NCBI GenBank assembly: GCA_043747875.1 | Contig: JAYTOI010000027.1 | Location: 46,535-110,534 of the forward strand | Origin: CADEED01 sp043747875 | Lineage (GTDB): Bacteria > Pseudomonadota > Gammaproteobacteria > Steroidobacterales > Steroidobacteraceae | DNA length: 64,000 nt | Direction: 5' to 3' | In this document: positions 50,101 to 58,772 of the stretch, one piece after another | Layout of the letters: the number at the start of each line of letters is the position of its first letter | How positions within the stretch are numbered: position 1 is the stretch's first letter | Translations under genes and position numbers: made by a program | Notes under the pieces: model-generated | The model's input: only the letters and a program-made list of their open reading frames with translations | Told to the model about the DNA's origin: nothing | The model's database searches: none

Positions 50101-53100
50101 GCGAATTCCTGGCGCTTGGGCGCGCACAGTTCGTGCCCATGATGCGCGCCGGTACCCAGGCTGAGTTTCCCGAATGCGAGCCGTGTTGCCTCGAAAGCCT
50201 GCGCATCGCGTTCGGCGCGTCGCAGGATCCGCTGGTCGCGCTGCGAAAGCTCGCGGTTTTCATCCGTCTCTGGCGCCGTCTGCGGGAAGTGCCGGGCGAC
50301 AAGCTGAGTTTCGCGCAACTGCGCGACATCGCCGATGTCCTTCACCTCTTCAACGGTGACGCCATCAATGCCGATTTCATTCGTCAGCTCGTGGCGCTGC
50401 TGATGCTGCGCGACTTCATGAGTTTGCCGCTCGACGATGGAACGGGCAGCGCGGCCACGGGTGCCGATCGCCCGCATCTGCTGGCGCTGTGGGTGGGCCC
50501 GGGTGCCGCGAAGTGGGACTGGGCGCTGGAAACCCTTCTCGGGAAGATAGACGCCTATGCCGAATCGAGGATGGCGAGCCTCCGGCGTTCGCCCGAGCTG
50601 ATCAAGGTCATCGTAGAGAATCTCGATCCGCTGTCGCGGCTGGCGGGGTTCGATCCGTCCGTGTCGACGGATACCTGGCATGCTCAGCCGACTCACACGC
50701 TGCGCTTCGTCGAGATACTCGCGAAGATCTACGCCTCCGATTTCACGGTTGGCGAGATTCTGTTTCTCTTCACTGCGCTCGAGCATCTGGATGGAGACGA
50801 TCCATTCCCGCTTCCCGACGCGAACGAAGCAGTCGACGCGCCGTTCAATCTTCCGGAGGATGACGGGCATGCGTTGTGGACTCTGCGCAAGAGTTTGCTT
50901 GCCGTAGAGCCCGGCGAAAGCCTGGAGCAATGGAGCTGGAGGCGAATCGACGCGTCGCTGCGCGAGGAATTCGGTTTCACATCCGCGTCCGGTCAGCCGG
51001 ATGCACTGATCGCGCTGGCGGAACATTTCTTTCCGTCCGAGATGCACGGTTGGCATGCGCCCACGGCCGCGAAACGGCAGTACCGCGTCAGCCTCGCGGG
51101 CGCGGCAACCTCGCCGCTGATGTGGAACATGCCGCGGATTCAACCGTTTCACTACGACCCAGGCACTCAGGAACTGTGGACGGAGCTGCCGATCAAGGAC
51201 GAAGCGGTGATCGAGGCGCTGCAGGAAATGCGGCCGCTGTCGAGCCTGGAGCAGGCGGCCGTGCACGGTCTGTACTTCGCGCCGCGCGCCGCGCTCGCGA
51301 AGTTCTCGTTCCTGTTCGCGAATTTTGGCGAAGCCATCGAGCGGCTCATCCAGGAAGCGGACGAGAACAAACGCTGGCAATATTTTCGCCAGGAGTTCGC
51401 GCGCTTCCATCGCCGCTGCGAGCTCATCGCCGAGCACCTGGCGGGCCACGTGTCTTGCGCAACCGGCGGCCGGCAACTCGATGCACAGGTCGCCTGGCGC
51501 GTGCTCAAACAACTTCATGCGGATGAGAACTTCGGCAAGACCCCTTGGGAGGCGGATTCCGGCGCGCCGCCGGACGTGGCCTGGGGCCCGCAGCCGAATG
51601 GCGGCGCGTTCGCTGGATTGTTAGGGCTCACCGGCACGGGGTTGCTCGCGGAGTTCAGCACCGACGACGCCTCGCCGGTGTGGCGCGAAATGACGGGCCC
51701 GCTGTGCGCGTTCGGAGACATCAACAATCGCTGGAATGCTCCGGTGCCGACGATCACGCCCGCGCTCGGGTTGATTCTCACGCCGGCGCAGCGGCGTTTC
51801 GTCACGGCGCGCAATGGCTTTGCATTGCGCGACGCCGACGGCAAGCCGCTGGGCGGCGCGCAGCGCTTCCGTGTGCGTTGGTCCGGAACCTTGCTGGTCG
51901 AGCAGCCGGGGCAGTACCGGTTCTTCGCCGGTGCGCCCACGCCGCAGGGCCAGCAGCCGGATTTCGACGCGGCCCAGTCGCAGAGCTGGCGGTTGACGCT
52001 GCGGCGCGGCCAGAAGAGCTGGATACTGCTCAACAACAACTGGGTTGGCGAAGACGCGCCCGACGACCACTCCGGCGCGCTGCTGCTGAGGCGCGGCGCG
52101 TATCAGATCGTGGCGGAGCTCGAGCAGCGCGAGCCCACCTTCCTGCGCGAGGAGGACCTCTGCGCGCAGACCTGCGGGTTCGAGATCAAGTACTGCGGAC
52201 CGGACAGCGGCGACTGTCCTGCCACTCTGCCGGTCAGCCGGCTGTATCGAAACGCGAAAGACGAGCTTCTCGGGGCGCGCCTGGACCGCGACGGCAGCAG
52301 CGGGGAGTTCCTCGCCGAGCACTACACCAGCACCCTGCGCGACATCCGCCGCACTTATCAGCGCGCTTTCAAGGCGGTCCTGTTCGCGTGCCGCTTCCAG
52401 CTGTCGGCAAAGCCGATGCCGGGCGACCGGCAGTCGGAGCTCGGCTATCTACTGGATCACGGCCAGGCATTCTTCGGCACCTCGCATCCGAGAACCGGCG
52501 CCGCCGCATTCGGCACGCACCACGCCTACTTCGATTTCAACCTGTTGCCGGTCACCGATCCGTATCGTCCGCCTTTGTCGGCGCACGACTCGCGGCAGCA
52601 GCCGAGCGCGATGCGGCAGCGCGCGCTCTTCGACTGGTGGGAGCGCATCTGGGACTACTGCCTCATGCGCAAGCAGACGCGCGCCGCGCGCGAGCGGCCG
52701 GCCTGGCTCCTGTTCCATGAGGCGTCGGAGCGCCAGCCCGACGACCCGCCGCAGCTCGTGCGGCATGTGGGCGTCGACATACGGCATGCGCCATTGGTGC
52801 TGAACTACTTCGATTCGCCAGCCCCCTACGTGGTCAGCACGCCGGATCTGGAGGACGAGCGCTGGGCGGTGCGAGTCTGGCACGGCGATCAGTGGGTGCG
52901 AGGCCTGCTGCGCCACTTCTTCGCGGAGTGGATAGGCGCCGCGCGGCCGGACCTGTGGGCGGCCGACGACCCCAAGCTCGCAATCGGCTCGCCGCCGCAC
53001 TCCGGCAACCAGAATCTCACGCGCTTCGTCCAGGATGGTTGCTTCGAGAACGCCGCCCCGCGTCGCTACCAGGACGTCGCCAGGCTCAACGACGGTCTGC

Positions 53101-56100
53101 GCGAGCGCGCTCGCGCGGCCTTGCTGGCCTATCTATGCGGGATGGATCGCGTGCCGCTGCCTTGGAATGGCGCGCACGCCAAAGTGCCGCGCGATCTGAG
53201 CGAGCTGCTGTTGCAGGACGTCGAAGTCGGCCTCTGCCAGCGCGCGAGCCGCATCGAGGAGGCGACCAGCGCGATTCACGCCTATGTGCAGCGCGCACGC
53301 CTCGGGCTCGAGCCTGAGCTGGCCGTGACCGAGGAATTCTCACGGTTGTGGGAGCGCGTATTCGCGACCTTCAATCAGTGGAAGACCTGCAAGCTGCGGG
53401 AGATCTATCGCGAGAACTGGATCTACTGGGATGAGCTGGAGAAAGATCGAAAGACCGACGCGTTCCATTTTTTCGAATCGGAGCTGCGGCGCGCGACACT
53501 GGCCATCCCCGTTCCGGGAGGGCTCGAGTACTGGCCGGGTGCGCGGCCTCCCGCGCATCCCGGCCTGTGCACCTTGCAGTCGAGCGAGCCGTCGGCCATC
53601 GAGCTGTTCAACCCGGGACCGGTGCCAGAAGGCTTGGGATTGCTCGGCACTCCGGATCGTGACGGTCGTCCGTCGTGGATGGCGCCGGTTCGCCGCTTCG
53701 GCGGCGGCACGCGCGGCGGAACCAGCGATGGCATTCCCAATGACGGCAATCCGAACGGCAATCCAAATCCGGGCATCGATCCGGCGACGGGCCTGCCCGT
53801 GGGCGCGGGCAACAATGCAGGCACGAACTCCCCGCTCGTTCCCGGCGCTCCAGGTGGCAGATTCGGCTTCGGCGAGAATAGCGATCACCTGCCACTGTGG
53901 TTCCAGACCGCTGTGCGCCTGGGCACGCGCTTCCTGCGCATCGCGGCGGCGGCGATTCCGCCGGCCTCGACGCAGTTCGTGGCGCGCCGATCCGGCGAGC
54001 ACGGAGGCTGTTGCGCGGAATGCGGCTGCGAGCATCCCCCGACGATGGATGAGTATTACTTCTGGCTCGAGGACGCGCGTGAGTTCGACGAGGACTTCCA
54101 GCATGCCGACGATGGCGTTCAACCGCCCGATTCCACCTCCGGCTGGCACAAGCCAAACAACCTGGCGAACCTGTTGCATTGGGATTCCGCGGCAGCCGTT
54201 TCGCTGTTCTGGTGCCGGGTCCACAACGGGGAGTTCCAGCAGCCGCGTCGCTCGAGCGACGTGCTGGCGATCGATGCGAGCTTCCTGAGCACGGGGAAGA
54301 TCCCGCAACTGGATTTCAAGGGACGCCTGGTCGATTCGTTGCGTTTCGAGATTTCGGGCGCTCTGGTTCCCGCGGGACACAATGACCCTTCGCCGCCGGG
54401 ATTCCGCTACGACATCGAGAACGACTCCGCCGTCACACTGCCTCTGGTGGAGGCCGCTCTGCCTGCAGCGAGTGCGGGATTGCCGGGTGGACTGCGCGCC
54501 TATCCATACTTCGCCTACTTTCCGCCGGGCGCGCCCGTCGAACCGGCATCGATGTTCAGTGTCGCGCATGCGGTCGCGCGCACGTTACGTTCGCATTGCC
54601 GCTTCGAGGCCGCGCTCAAGTGGTACGAAATCGCTTTCGGACCGCTCATTCGCGACAACACCTGGTCGATCTGTCCCACGCGGGATCCCGCGATTCCGGA
54701 CCCTGCAATTCCGGATGGAGGAGGCGATGGTGGCCCTGACAACCCGAACGGCATCTTGGTGCTTCCGGGACGCATCGCAATCGCCGAGGTGACGGCCGGC
54801 GATACCACCTGTTGCCCGACCGTGGCCGAGACGGATCGGATCGCTCGCGAACGCGCGGTGACACTCGCGTACCTGGAAACATTACTGATGTGGGGCGACG
54901 CCCTGATGTGTCGCAATTCCCCGGAAGCATTTCAGCAGGCGACCGTGGTCTACGGCACCGCCGAACGCATTCTCGGTGTTCATCCGAAGACAGTGATGGC
55001 GCACGACGAAACGGCTCCGATGACCGTCGCGACTTTCGCCGCGTGGCCGGCGCCACTCAATCCAGGCCTCATCTCCCTCTACGAGCGAACCGGCGATCGC
55101 CTCGAGACGTTGCATCATTGTTCGAATGCCCGTCGCCTGAAGAACGGGCGACCGAATCTCGACATGCCGTACTTCGGCGACGATCCGGTGCGCGACGGCT
55201 GGATCGCAGCCATGAATTGCTGTGGTGACGATGACGGATGTTCCTCGTGCTGCAACGCGTATCGATTCTCCTATCTATTGCAGAAGTCGCTCGAGCTCGC
55301 GGGCGAGGTACGCGCCTTCGGCGCAGAGCTGCAGGCGGCCTACGAAAAAGGCGATGCGGAAGCCCTCGCATCCCTGCGCGCCACGCATGAGCGGCAATTG
55401 CTCGAGCTGGCGCTCGAGATTCGCAAGGACGGATGGCGCGAGTCGGATTGGCAGGTTCAGGCGCTACGCAAGACCAAGGAAAGCGCCCAGACCCGCAAGC
55501 GCTATTTCGACGGCCTGATACGGGTCGGCCTGATCGCCGACGAGAACGTGCACGTCGCGCAAATCGATGTTTCGAACCAGGATCGCACGGCGGCAAATGG
55601 CTGGGACGCTCGTTCCGCCGTGGCCAATTTCATTCCCGATTTCACGTTCGGGGCCGCAGGCATCGCGGGCAGCCCGGTCGCGATCAACCAGATTCCCATC
55701 GGCTCGAAGATCGCCAATGCCCTGTCGACCCGGGGGCGCATCGCCCATACCGACGCCGAGATCGTCGGCACCAACGCATCGCTCAGCATGACCTTCGGTG
55801 GATGGGCGCGGCGTCTGGCCGAATGGCAGCATCAGTCGGAAGTGATCGGCATCGAGAGCGAGCAGATAGAGCGGCAGATCCTCGCCGCCGAACGCCGGCG
55901 CGACATGGCGCTGCGCGAGCTGAACGATCAGCAGCGCCAGATCGAGCACAGCACCGAGGTGCAGAATTTCCTGCGCGACAAGCTCACCAGTCATTCGATG
56001 TTCCTGTTTCAGCAACAGGAAGCGGCGGCGAATCTCTTCCAGATTCACCAAGTGGCATCGCAGCTCGCGGCGCGGACGCAGCGCGCGTTCAACTACGAGC

Positions 56101-57323
56101 GCGGCTTCACCTCGCGGACGTTCCTGCCCGAACATGGCTGGGACAATCTGCATCACGGCCTGCTCGCCGGCGAACGGCTGCAGCTCGCGCTGCGCCAGAT
56201 GGAAAAGGCCTATCTGGATTCGAACTGCCGCGAGTACGAGCTGACCAAACACATCTCGCTACGACAGGATTTCCCACTGGCTTTCCTGCAATTGCAACAG
56301 TCCGGCTGCTGCGAGATCGAGCTGCCTGAGTGGTTGTTCGATCGGGATTACCCGAGCCACTACATGAGGAGAGTGAAGAACGTGATGCTGACGATTCCCT
56401 GTGTCGTCGGGCCATACACGGGCGTGCACTGCCGCCTGACCCTGCTCAGCAGCGCAACGCGGATCGATCCGCGCCTGAGCGCGGTTCCCGCGGATTGTTG
56501 CGACGGCGAGGAGCACGATGGCTACACCCCGCTGCGCGATGATCCGCGCATCGTGAAGACCTACGGGGCCACCGAGGCAATCGCCACCTCCAGCGGCCAG
56601 AACGACAGCGGCATGTTCGAGCTCAACTTCCGCGACGAGCGCTATCTACCGTTCGAGTTCCGGGGCGCGACCAGCTGCTGGCGCTTCGAATTGCCGCGGG
56701 ACAACAACCGCTTCGACATCGAGACCATGAGCGACGTCGTCATGCATCTCAACTACACCGCACGCGAGGGCGGCGAGCAGCTCCGCGCCGCCGCCGGCAG
56801 ACTGGCGCACCGCAAGCTCACCGGCGATGGTCTGCGACTGTTCGATGTGCAGCGGGAGTTCCCCGAGGCCTGGCATCGCGTTCACGCGCATCACGGAGAC
56901 CAGCACGCGCATGGCGACCTGCTGTTACCGTTGCGCCGCGAGCACTTCGCGTTCGATCCGCGCCATCGGGACCTGGAGCTGAATCGCCTGGAGCTTTTCC
57001 TGGAACTGCATCCAGACTCGACGCGGGCGGATCACGTGGTTCGATTCCTCGCGCGCGACCAGATTCAGTCGGAGAAGGATGGGTGCGAATGCGACGGATA
57101 CGACATCCACTGCGTGCGGAGCGTGGAAACGTCCGACCTGTATCACGGCGTCTTGCGCCTCGACGCGAATCCGCTCGAGGTCGGCAAGCACGGTGAGGTG
57201 CTCGGAGCTCTGCGCTTCGGCAGAGGATTTCCGAAGGTGCGACGGGCATTCCTGTTGTGCGGATATGGTCCGTCAACGAATCGCCGCAGAGGAGGTCTGG
57301 TTGCCCCGGCCCATGCTCATTAG
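47136..57323 (+). CDS. TcA-like toxin translocation component
   Basis: 3395 residues, larger than the ~2500 of typical TcA. A VRP1-like signature lies near 720 (HLSPFGPVEYLHELL). A long helical shell region follows. A PA14-like beta domain is at about 1500-1715 (GLLAEFSTDDASPVW, then QYRFFAG). A neuraminidase-like/ABC-toxin region includes LREIYRENWIYWDE near 2078. A Gly/Asn/Pro linker spans 2188-2245 and a second short one lies near 2515. The C-terminal TcB-binding part is at about 2900-3200, with a long coiled coil (EQIERQILAAERRRDM) and LPEWLFDRDYPSHYMRR. TcA forms the pentameric pore that takes up the TcB-TcC cocoon. It begins 14 bases after the CxxC gene. Its last ~10 residues (GLVAPAHAH) are read from antisense NCS1 sequence. 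Confidence 0.9.
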   Translation: MADLIIIRLHPREPMSGDAFAAVLKDLEITAKDLGFGDTANGVTLGTASGLADHHKPSTTNNQVTISSKSILQHYIDFTDPITLVKERVLEAAATAVIVVSVPAGHPEHPDPIGFDLRLEITNAGRKIQQRALDYNIAVSTVVTLSKNQKDYFAMAASAFVALPGSAAAIAPGTAFVELPEDGRAPNFDELVKAINLVLAKDLAGPNADLAHRAPLSIAQSQHIAAEIVWNRAAAPTPVPSRSLGELYTKPAIDTSMSQPQIDADRAQFEGEMLSYRSKLDTDTERLAGFVFAAGAAVACEAQSARAERAALRFPLLGVPTTGTEIVETSVTLRQTGGLNPQFIVPAAFYYALGAMMAPQIAAPLRYDMARLDTEARSLAAIATAIDEAAIASLAIPVTMALPAINAEQAARRLRALGVVGDADSEVIPAPPITVLVADWLAYAGASAQIDTSFWQPEVISQPAAYLELLLATVSGSHQPLIAAIKGAPHNVAAAATLVAISDQQWRNFFLGPSPPPGAPPRISLLPPFTEPGTPAERVDAFIRHLRKFFAVTTAMNIVPPAVIGAPPTLGTSVADVLAAFTAAYATHAGSAFEFGVAPNLSAFDLAISDVFPAELHAQGWLRQTLKTIDALFRITDLGPAFAELQFSLMEALYARGFADEQSIRNLSLADFQDALTGSVAYPHASALYTKAGATGPAASPAGGAFKPINSDGSLTNCIPPQHLSPFGPVEYLHELLKVSALSTCEQPLQDDDQGRIELLLAHRRGPLGNLHATRANLDTPLPMIDLVNESLEALAANIPASIGGAVYDTAEHELAGHTLRGREGKGHDPQTLFGALPEHSSPATPVEKPGAYDQLERAFTSPALPYAQPLDVCRSYLQKLRTTRFETMRRFRKQITEFVLDPAHEPTGFQRHLWRYPVRIDIAREYVRISPEEFDLLYTQDIVTSAAAGRLLLRELYGYAADTTDGVAWSEAVLAVPEFMARTGLSYCEFLALGRAQFVPMMRAGTQAEFPECEPCCLESLRIAFGASQDPLVALRKLAVFIRLWRRLREVPGDKLSFAQLRDIADVLHLFNGDAINADFIRQLVALLMLRDFMSLPLDDGTGSAATGADRPHLLALWVGPGAAKWDWALETLLGKIDAYAESRMASLRRSPELIKVIVENLDPLSRLAGFDPSVSTDTWHAQPTHTLRFVEILAKIYASDFTVGEILFLFTALEHLDGDDPFPLPDANEAVDAPFNLPEDDGHALWTLRKSLLAVEPGESLEQWSWRRIDASLREEFGFTSASGQPDALIALAEHFFPSEMHGWHAPTAAKRQYRVSLAGAATSPLMWNMPRIQPFHYDPGTQELWTELPIKDEAVIEALQEMRPLSSLEQAAVHGLYFAPRAALAKFSFLFANFGEAIERLIQEADENKRWQYFRQEFARFHRRCELIAEHLAGHVSCATGGRQLDAQVAWRVLKQLHADENFGKTPWEADSGAPPDVAWGPQPNGGAFAGLLGLTGTGLLAEFSTDDASPVWREMTGPLCAFGDINNRWNAPVPTITPALGLILTPAQRRFVTARNGFALRDADGKPLGGAQRFRVRWSGTLLVEQPGQYRFFAGAPTPQGQQPDFDAAQSQSWRLTLRRGQKSWILLNNNWVGEDAPDDHSGALLLRRGAYQIVAELEQREPTFLREEDLCAQTCGFEIKYCGPDSGDCPATLPVSRLYRNAKDELLGARLDRDGSSGEFLAEHYTSTLRDIRRTYQRAFKAVLFACRFQLSAKPMPGDRQSELGYLLDHGQAFFGTSHPRTGAAAFGTHHAYFDFNLLPVTDPYRPPLSAHDSRQQPSAMRQRALFDWWERIWDYCLMRKQTRAARERPAWLLFHEASERQPDDPPQLVRHVGVDIRHAPLVLNYFDSPAPYVVSTPDLEDERWAVRVWHGDQWVRGLLRHFFAEWIGAARPDLWAADDPKLAIGSPPHSGNQNLTRFVQDGCFENAAPRRYQDVARLNDGLRERARAALLAYLCGMDRVPLPWNGAHAKVPRDLSELLLQDVEVGLCQRASRIEEATSAIHAYVQRARLGLEPELAVTEEFSRLWERVFATFNQWKTCKLREIYRENWIYWDELEKDRKTDAFHFFESELRRATLAIPVPGGLEYWPGARPPAHPGLCTLQSSEPSAIELFNPGPVPEGLGLLGTPDRDGRPSWMAPVRRFGGGTRGGTSDGIPNDGNPNGNPNPGIDPATGLPVGAGNNAGTNSPLVPGAPGGRFGFGENSDHLPLWFQTAVRLGTRFLRIAAAAIPPASTQFVARRSGEHGGCCAECGCEHPPTMDEYYFWLEDAREFDEDFQHADDGVQPPDSTSGWHKPNNLANLLHWDSAAAVSLFWCRVHNGEFQQPRRSSDVLAIDASFLSTGKIPQLDFKGRLVDSLRFEISGALVPAGHNDPSPPGFRYDIENDSAVTLPLVEAALPAASAGLPGGLRAYPYFAYFPPGAPVEPASMFSVAHAVARTLRSHCRFEAALKWYEIAFGPLIRDNTWSICPTRDPAIPDPAIPDGGGDGGPDNPNGILVLPGRIAIAEVTAGDTTCCPTVAETDRIARERAVTLAYLETLLMWGDALMCRNSPEAFQQATVVYGTAERILGVHPKTVMAHDETAPMTVATFAAWPAPLNPGLISLYERTGDRLETLHHCSNARRLKNGRPNLDMPYFGDDPVRDGWIAAMNCCGDDDGCSSCCNAYRFSYLLQKSLELAGEVRAFGAELQAAYEKGDAEALASLRATHERQLLELALEIRKDGWRESDWQVQALRKTKESAQTRKRYFDGLIRVGLIADENVHVAQIDVSNQDRTAANGWDARSAVANFIPDFTFGAAGIAGSPVAINQIPIGSKIANALSTRGRIAHTDAEIVGTNASLSMTFGGWARRLAEWQHQSEVIGIESEQIERQILAAERRRDMALRELNDQQRQIEHSTEVQNFLRDKLTSHSMFLFQQQEAAANLFQIHQVASQLAARTQRAFNYERGFTSRTFLPEHGWDNLHHGLLAGERLQLALRQMEKAYLDSNCREYELTKHISLRQDFPLAFLQLQQSGCCEIELPEWLFDRDYPSHYMRRVKNVMLTIPCVVGPYTGVHCRLTLLSSATRIDPRLSAVPADCCDGEEHDGYTPLRDDPRIVKTYGATEAIATSSGQNDSGMFELNFRDERYLPFEFRGATSCWRFELPRDNNRFDIETMSDVVMHLNYTAREGGEQLRAAAGRLAHRKLTGDGLRLFDVQREFPEAWHRVHAHHGDQHAHGDLLLPLRREHFAFDPRHRDLELNRLELFLELHPDSTRADHVVRFLARDQIQSEKDGCECDGYDIHCVRSVETSDLYHGVLRLDANPLEVGKHGEVLGALRFGRGFPKVRRAFLLCGYGPSTNRRRGGLVAPAHAH

Positions 57324-58772
57324 ATAGTAGATCAGGCCGCCGAGGAACGAGCCCGTGAACCAGCCGTAGCTGTAGAACCACTGCAACGCGCCGGTGATGA
57401 TGGCCACCAGCGTCAACGCCACCGGGACGCCCAATGCCACGAATCCGGCCGCGTTCCAGGCCGGATAGGACCCTTTATCCAGGTAGAGCCCGGGCAGATC
57501 GTAGTGCTGTCCGCGCACCACGAAATAGTCCACGACCATGATGCCCGCGATGGGGCCGAGCAGGCTCGAGTAACCGAGCAGCCAGTTCGAATACAGGCTG
57601 TCGACGCTGACGTCCGAATGGAGCCAGCCCATGCGCTTCAGCAACTCCCAGCTCATCAACGCGATGCCGATGAACCCGGTGAGCAGCACGCCCTTCTTCT
57701 GGTTGATGAGCCGCGGCGCCAGGTTCTGGAAATCGTTGGTGGGCGAGACGATGTTGGCCGCGGTGTTCGTGGAAATGGTCGCGATGATGATGATGACCAT
57801 CGATACCGCGACCCAGAACGGGTCGTCGATCTTGCCGATCAATGTGATGGGGTCGGAGACGGTCTCGCCGACCAGTTTCGTGGACGCCGCGGTCATCACC
57901 ACGCCAAGCCCAGCGAACAGCACCATCGTCACCGGCAGGCCGACGATCTGCCCGACGATCTGGCTCTTCTGCGATTTCGCGAAGCGGCTGAAATCCGGGA
58001 TGTTGAGCGAGAGCGTGGCCCAGAACCCCACCATCGCGGTGAGGCCGGCGAAGAAGTAGCCCCACAGCGATGCGCCCGCGGGCCGACCCGGCGGCCGCGC
58101 CAGCAGCTCGCTGACGGATGCCTGCGGCCAGGCCCACACCAGCAGCCCGACACCCACCAGCAACAGCAGCGGCGCGGCGAGCACCTCGAGCCACTTGACC
58201 GACTCCGGGCCGCGCAGCACCACCCAGACGTTCAGCGTCCAAAATATGAAGAAGCCGATGACCTCGCCGGCGCCGCCGAGCTGCGCCCAACTACTGGAGA
58301 CGGCCGCGAGCATGAGATGCACCGCGATGCCGCCGAACAAGGTCTGGATGCCGAACCAGCCGCAGGCGACCAGCGCGCGGATCAGTGCCGGCACGTTGGA
58401 GCCGACGATGCCGAACGGCGAGCGCAGCATGACCGGGAACGGGATGCCGAATTTCGTGCCCGCGAAGGCGTTCAACGTCAACGGGATCAGCACGATGACG
58501 TTCGCGACGAACACCGCCCACAGCGCCTCGCCCACCGACAGGCCGAAGTAGGTAGTTAGAACGCCGCCCAGCGTGTAGGTCGGAACGCAGATGGCCATGC
58601 CCACCCACAACGCGGCGATGTGCCACGAGTTCCAGGTGCGCTGCGCCACCTTCGTCGGCGCGATGTCTTCGTTGAAGCGCGGGCTGGCCGCCAGATCGGC
58701 GCCGACCTCGAGCTCGTAGAACTCACCGACCTGGACTGCGCGGCTCTTCGCCACGCCCGCCATGTCCGCCAT
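57273..58772 (-). CDS. NCS1-family nucleobase/hydantoin permease
   Basis: 499 residues with about 12 membrane helices. NCS1 motifs include NSWHIAALWVGMAICVPTYTLGG at the first helix (seen in parts) and FGIPFPVMLRSPFGIVGSNVPALIRA. It probably imports uracil, hydantoin or allantoin, feeding the PreA/PreT pathway. The start overlaps the beta-ureidopropionase stop by one base. The C-terminus reads GRGNQT then SSAAIR. The broken left copy stops directly after NQT, so the last six residues appear to come from inserted sequence. The 3' end overlaps the convergent TcA gene by 51 bases. Confidence 0.92.
   Translation of the reverse strand: MADMAGVAKSRAVQVGEFYELEVGADLAASPRFNEDIAPTKVAQRTWNSWHIAALWVGMAICVPTYTLGGVLTTYFGLSVGEALWAVFVANVIVLIPLTLNAFAGTKFGIPFPVMLRSPFGIVGSNVPALIRALVACGWFGIQTLFGGIAVHLMLAAVSSSWAQLGGAGEVIGFFIFWTLNVWVVLRGPESVKWLEVLAAPLLLLVGVGLLVWAWPQASVSELLARPPGRPAGASLWGYFFAGLTAMVGFWATLSLNIPDFSRFAKSQKSQIVGQIVGLPVTMVLFAGLGVVMTAASTKLVGETVSDPITLIGKIDDPFWVAVSMVIIIIATISTNTAANIVSPTNDFQNLAPRLINQKKGVLLTGFIGIALMSWELLKRMGWLHSDVSVDSLYSNWLLGYSSLLGPIAGIMVVDYFVVRGQHYDLPGLYLDKGSYPAWNAAGFVALGVPVALTLVAIITGALQWFYSYGWFTGSFLGGLIYYLMSMGRGNQTSSAAIR
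57293..57485. repeat. Right copy of the NCS1 3'-end direct repeat (right boundary of toxin insertion)
   Basis: Homologous in the same orientation to 38577-38686 on the other side of the toxin locus. Similarity begins abruptly at 57293, directly after the codon block where the broken copy has its stop. Bases 57276-57292 (the SSAAIR tail) have no counterpart on the left. The 81 bases 57360-57440 are missing from the left copy. Confidence 0.85.

Noticed and set aside
38577..57485. The flanking NCS1 repeats as transposon or integron ends
   Set aside because: The repeat is coding sequence of an operon gene in direct orientation, with no terminal inverted repeats, target duplication or mobility gene. 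It marks an insertion but not a known mobile element.
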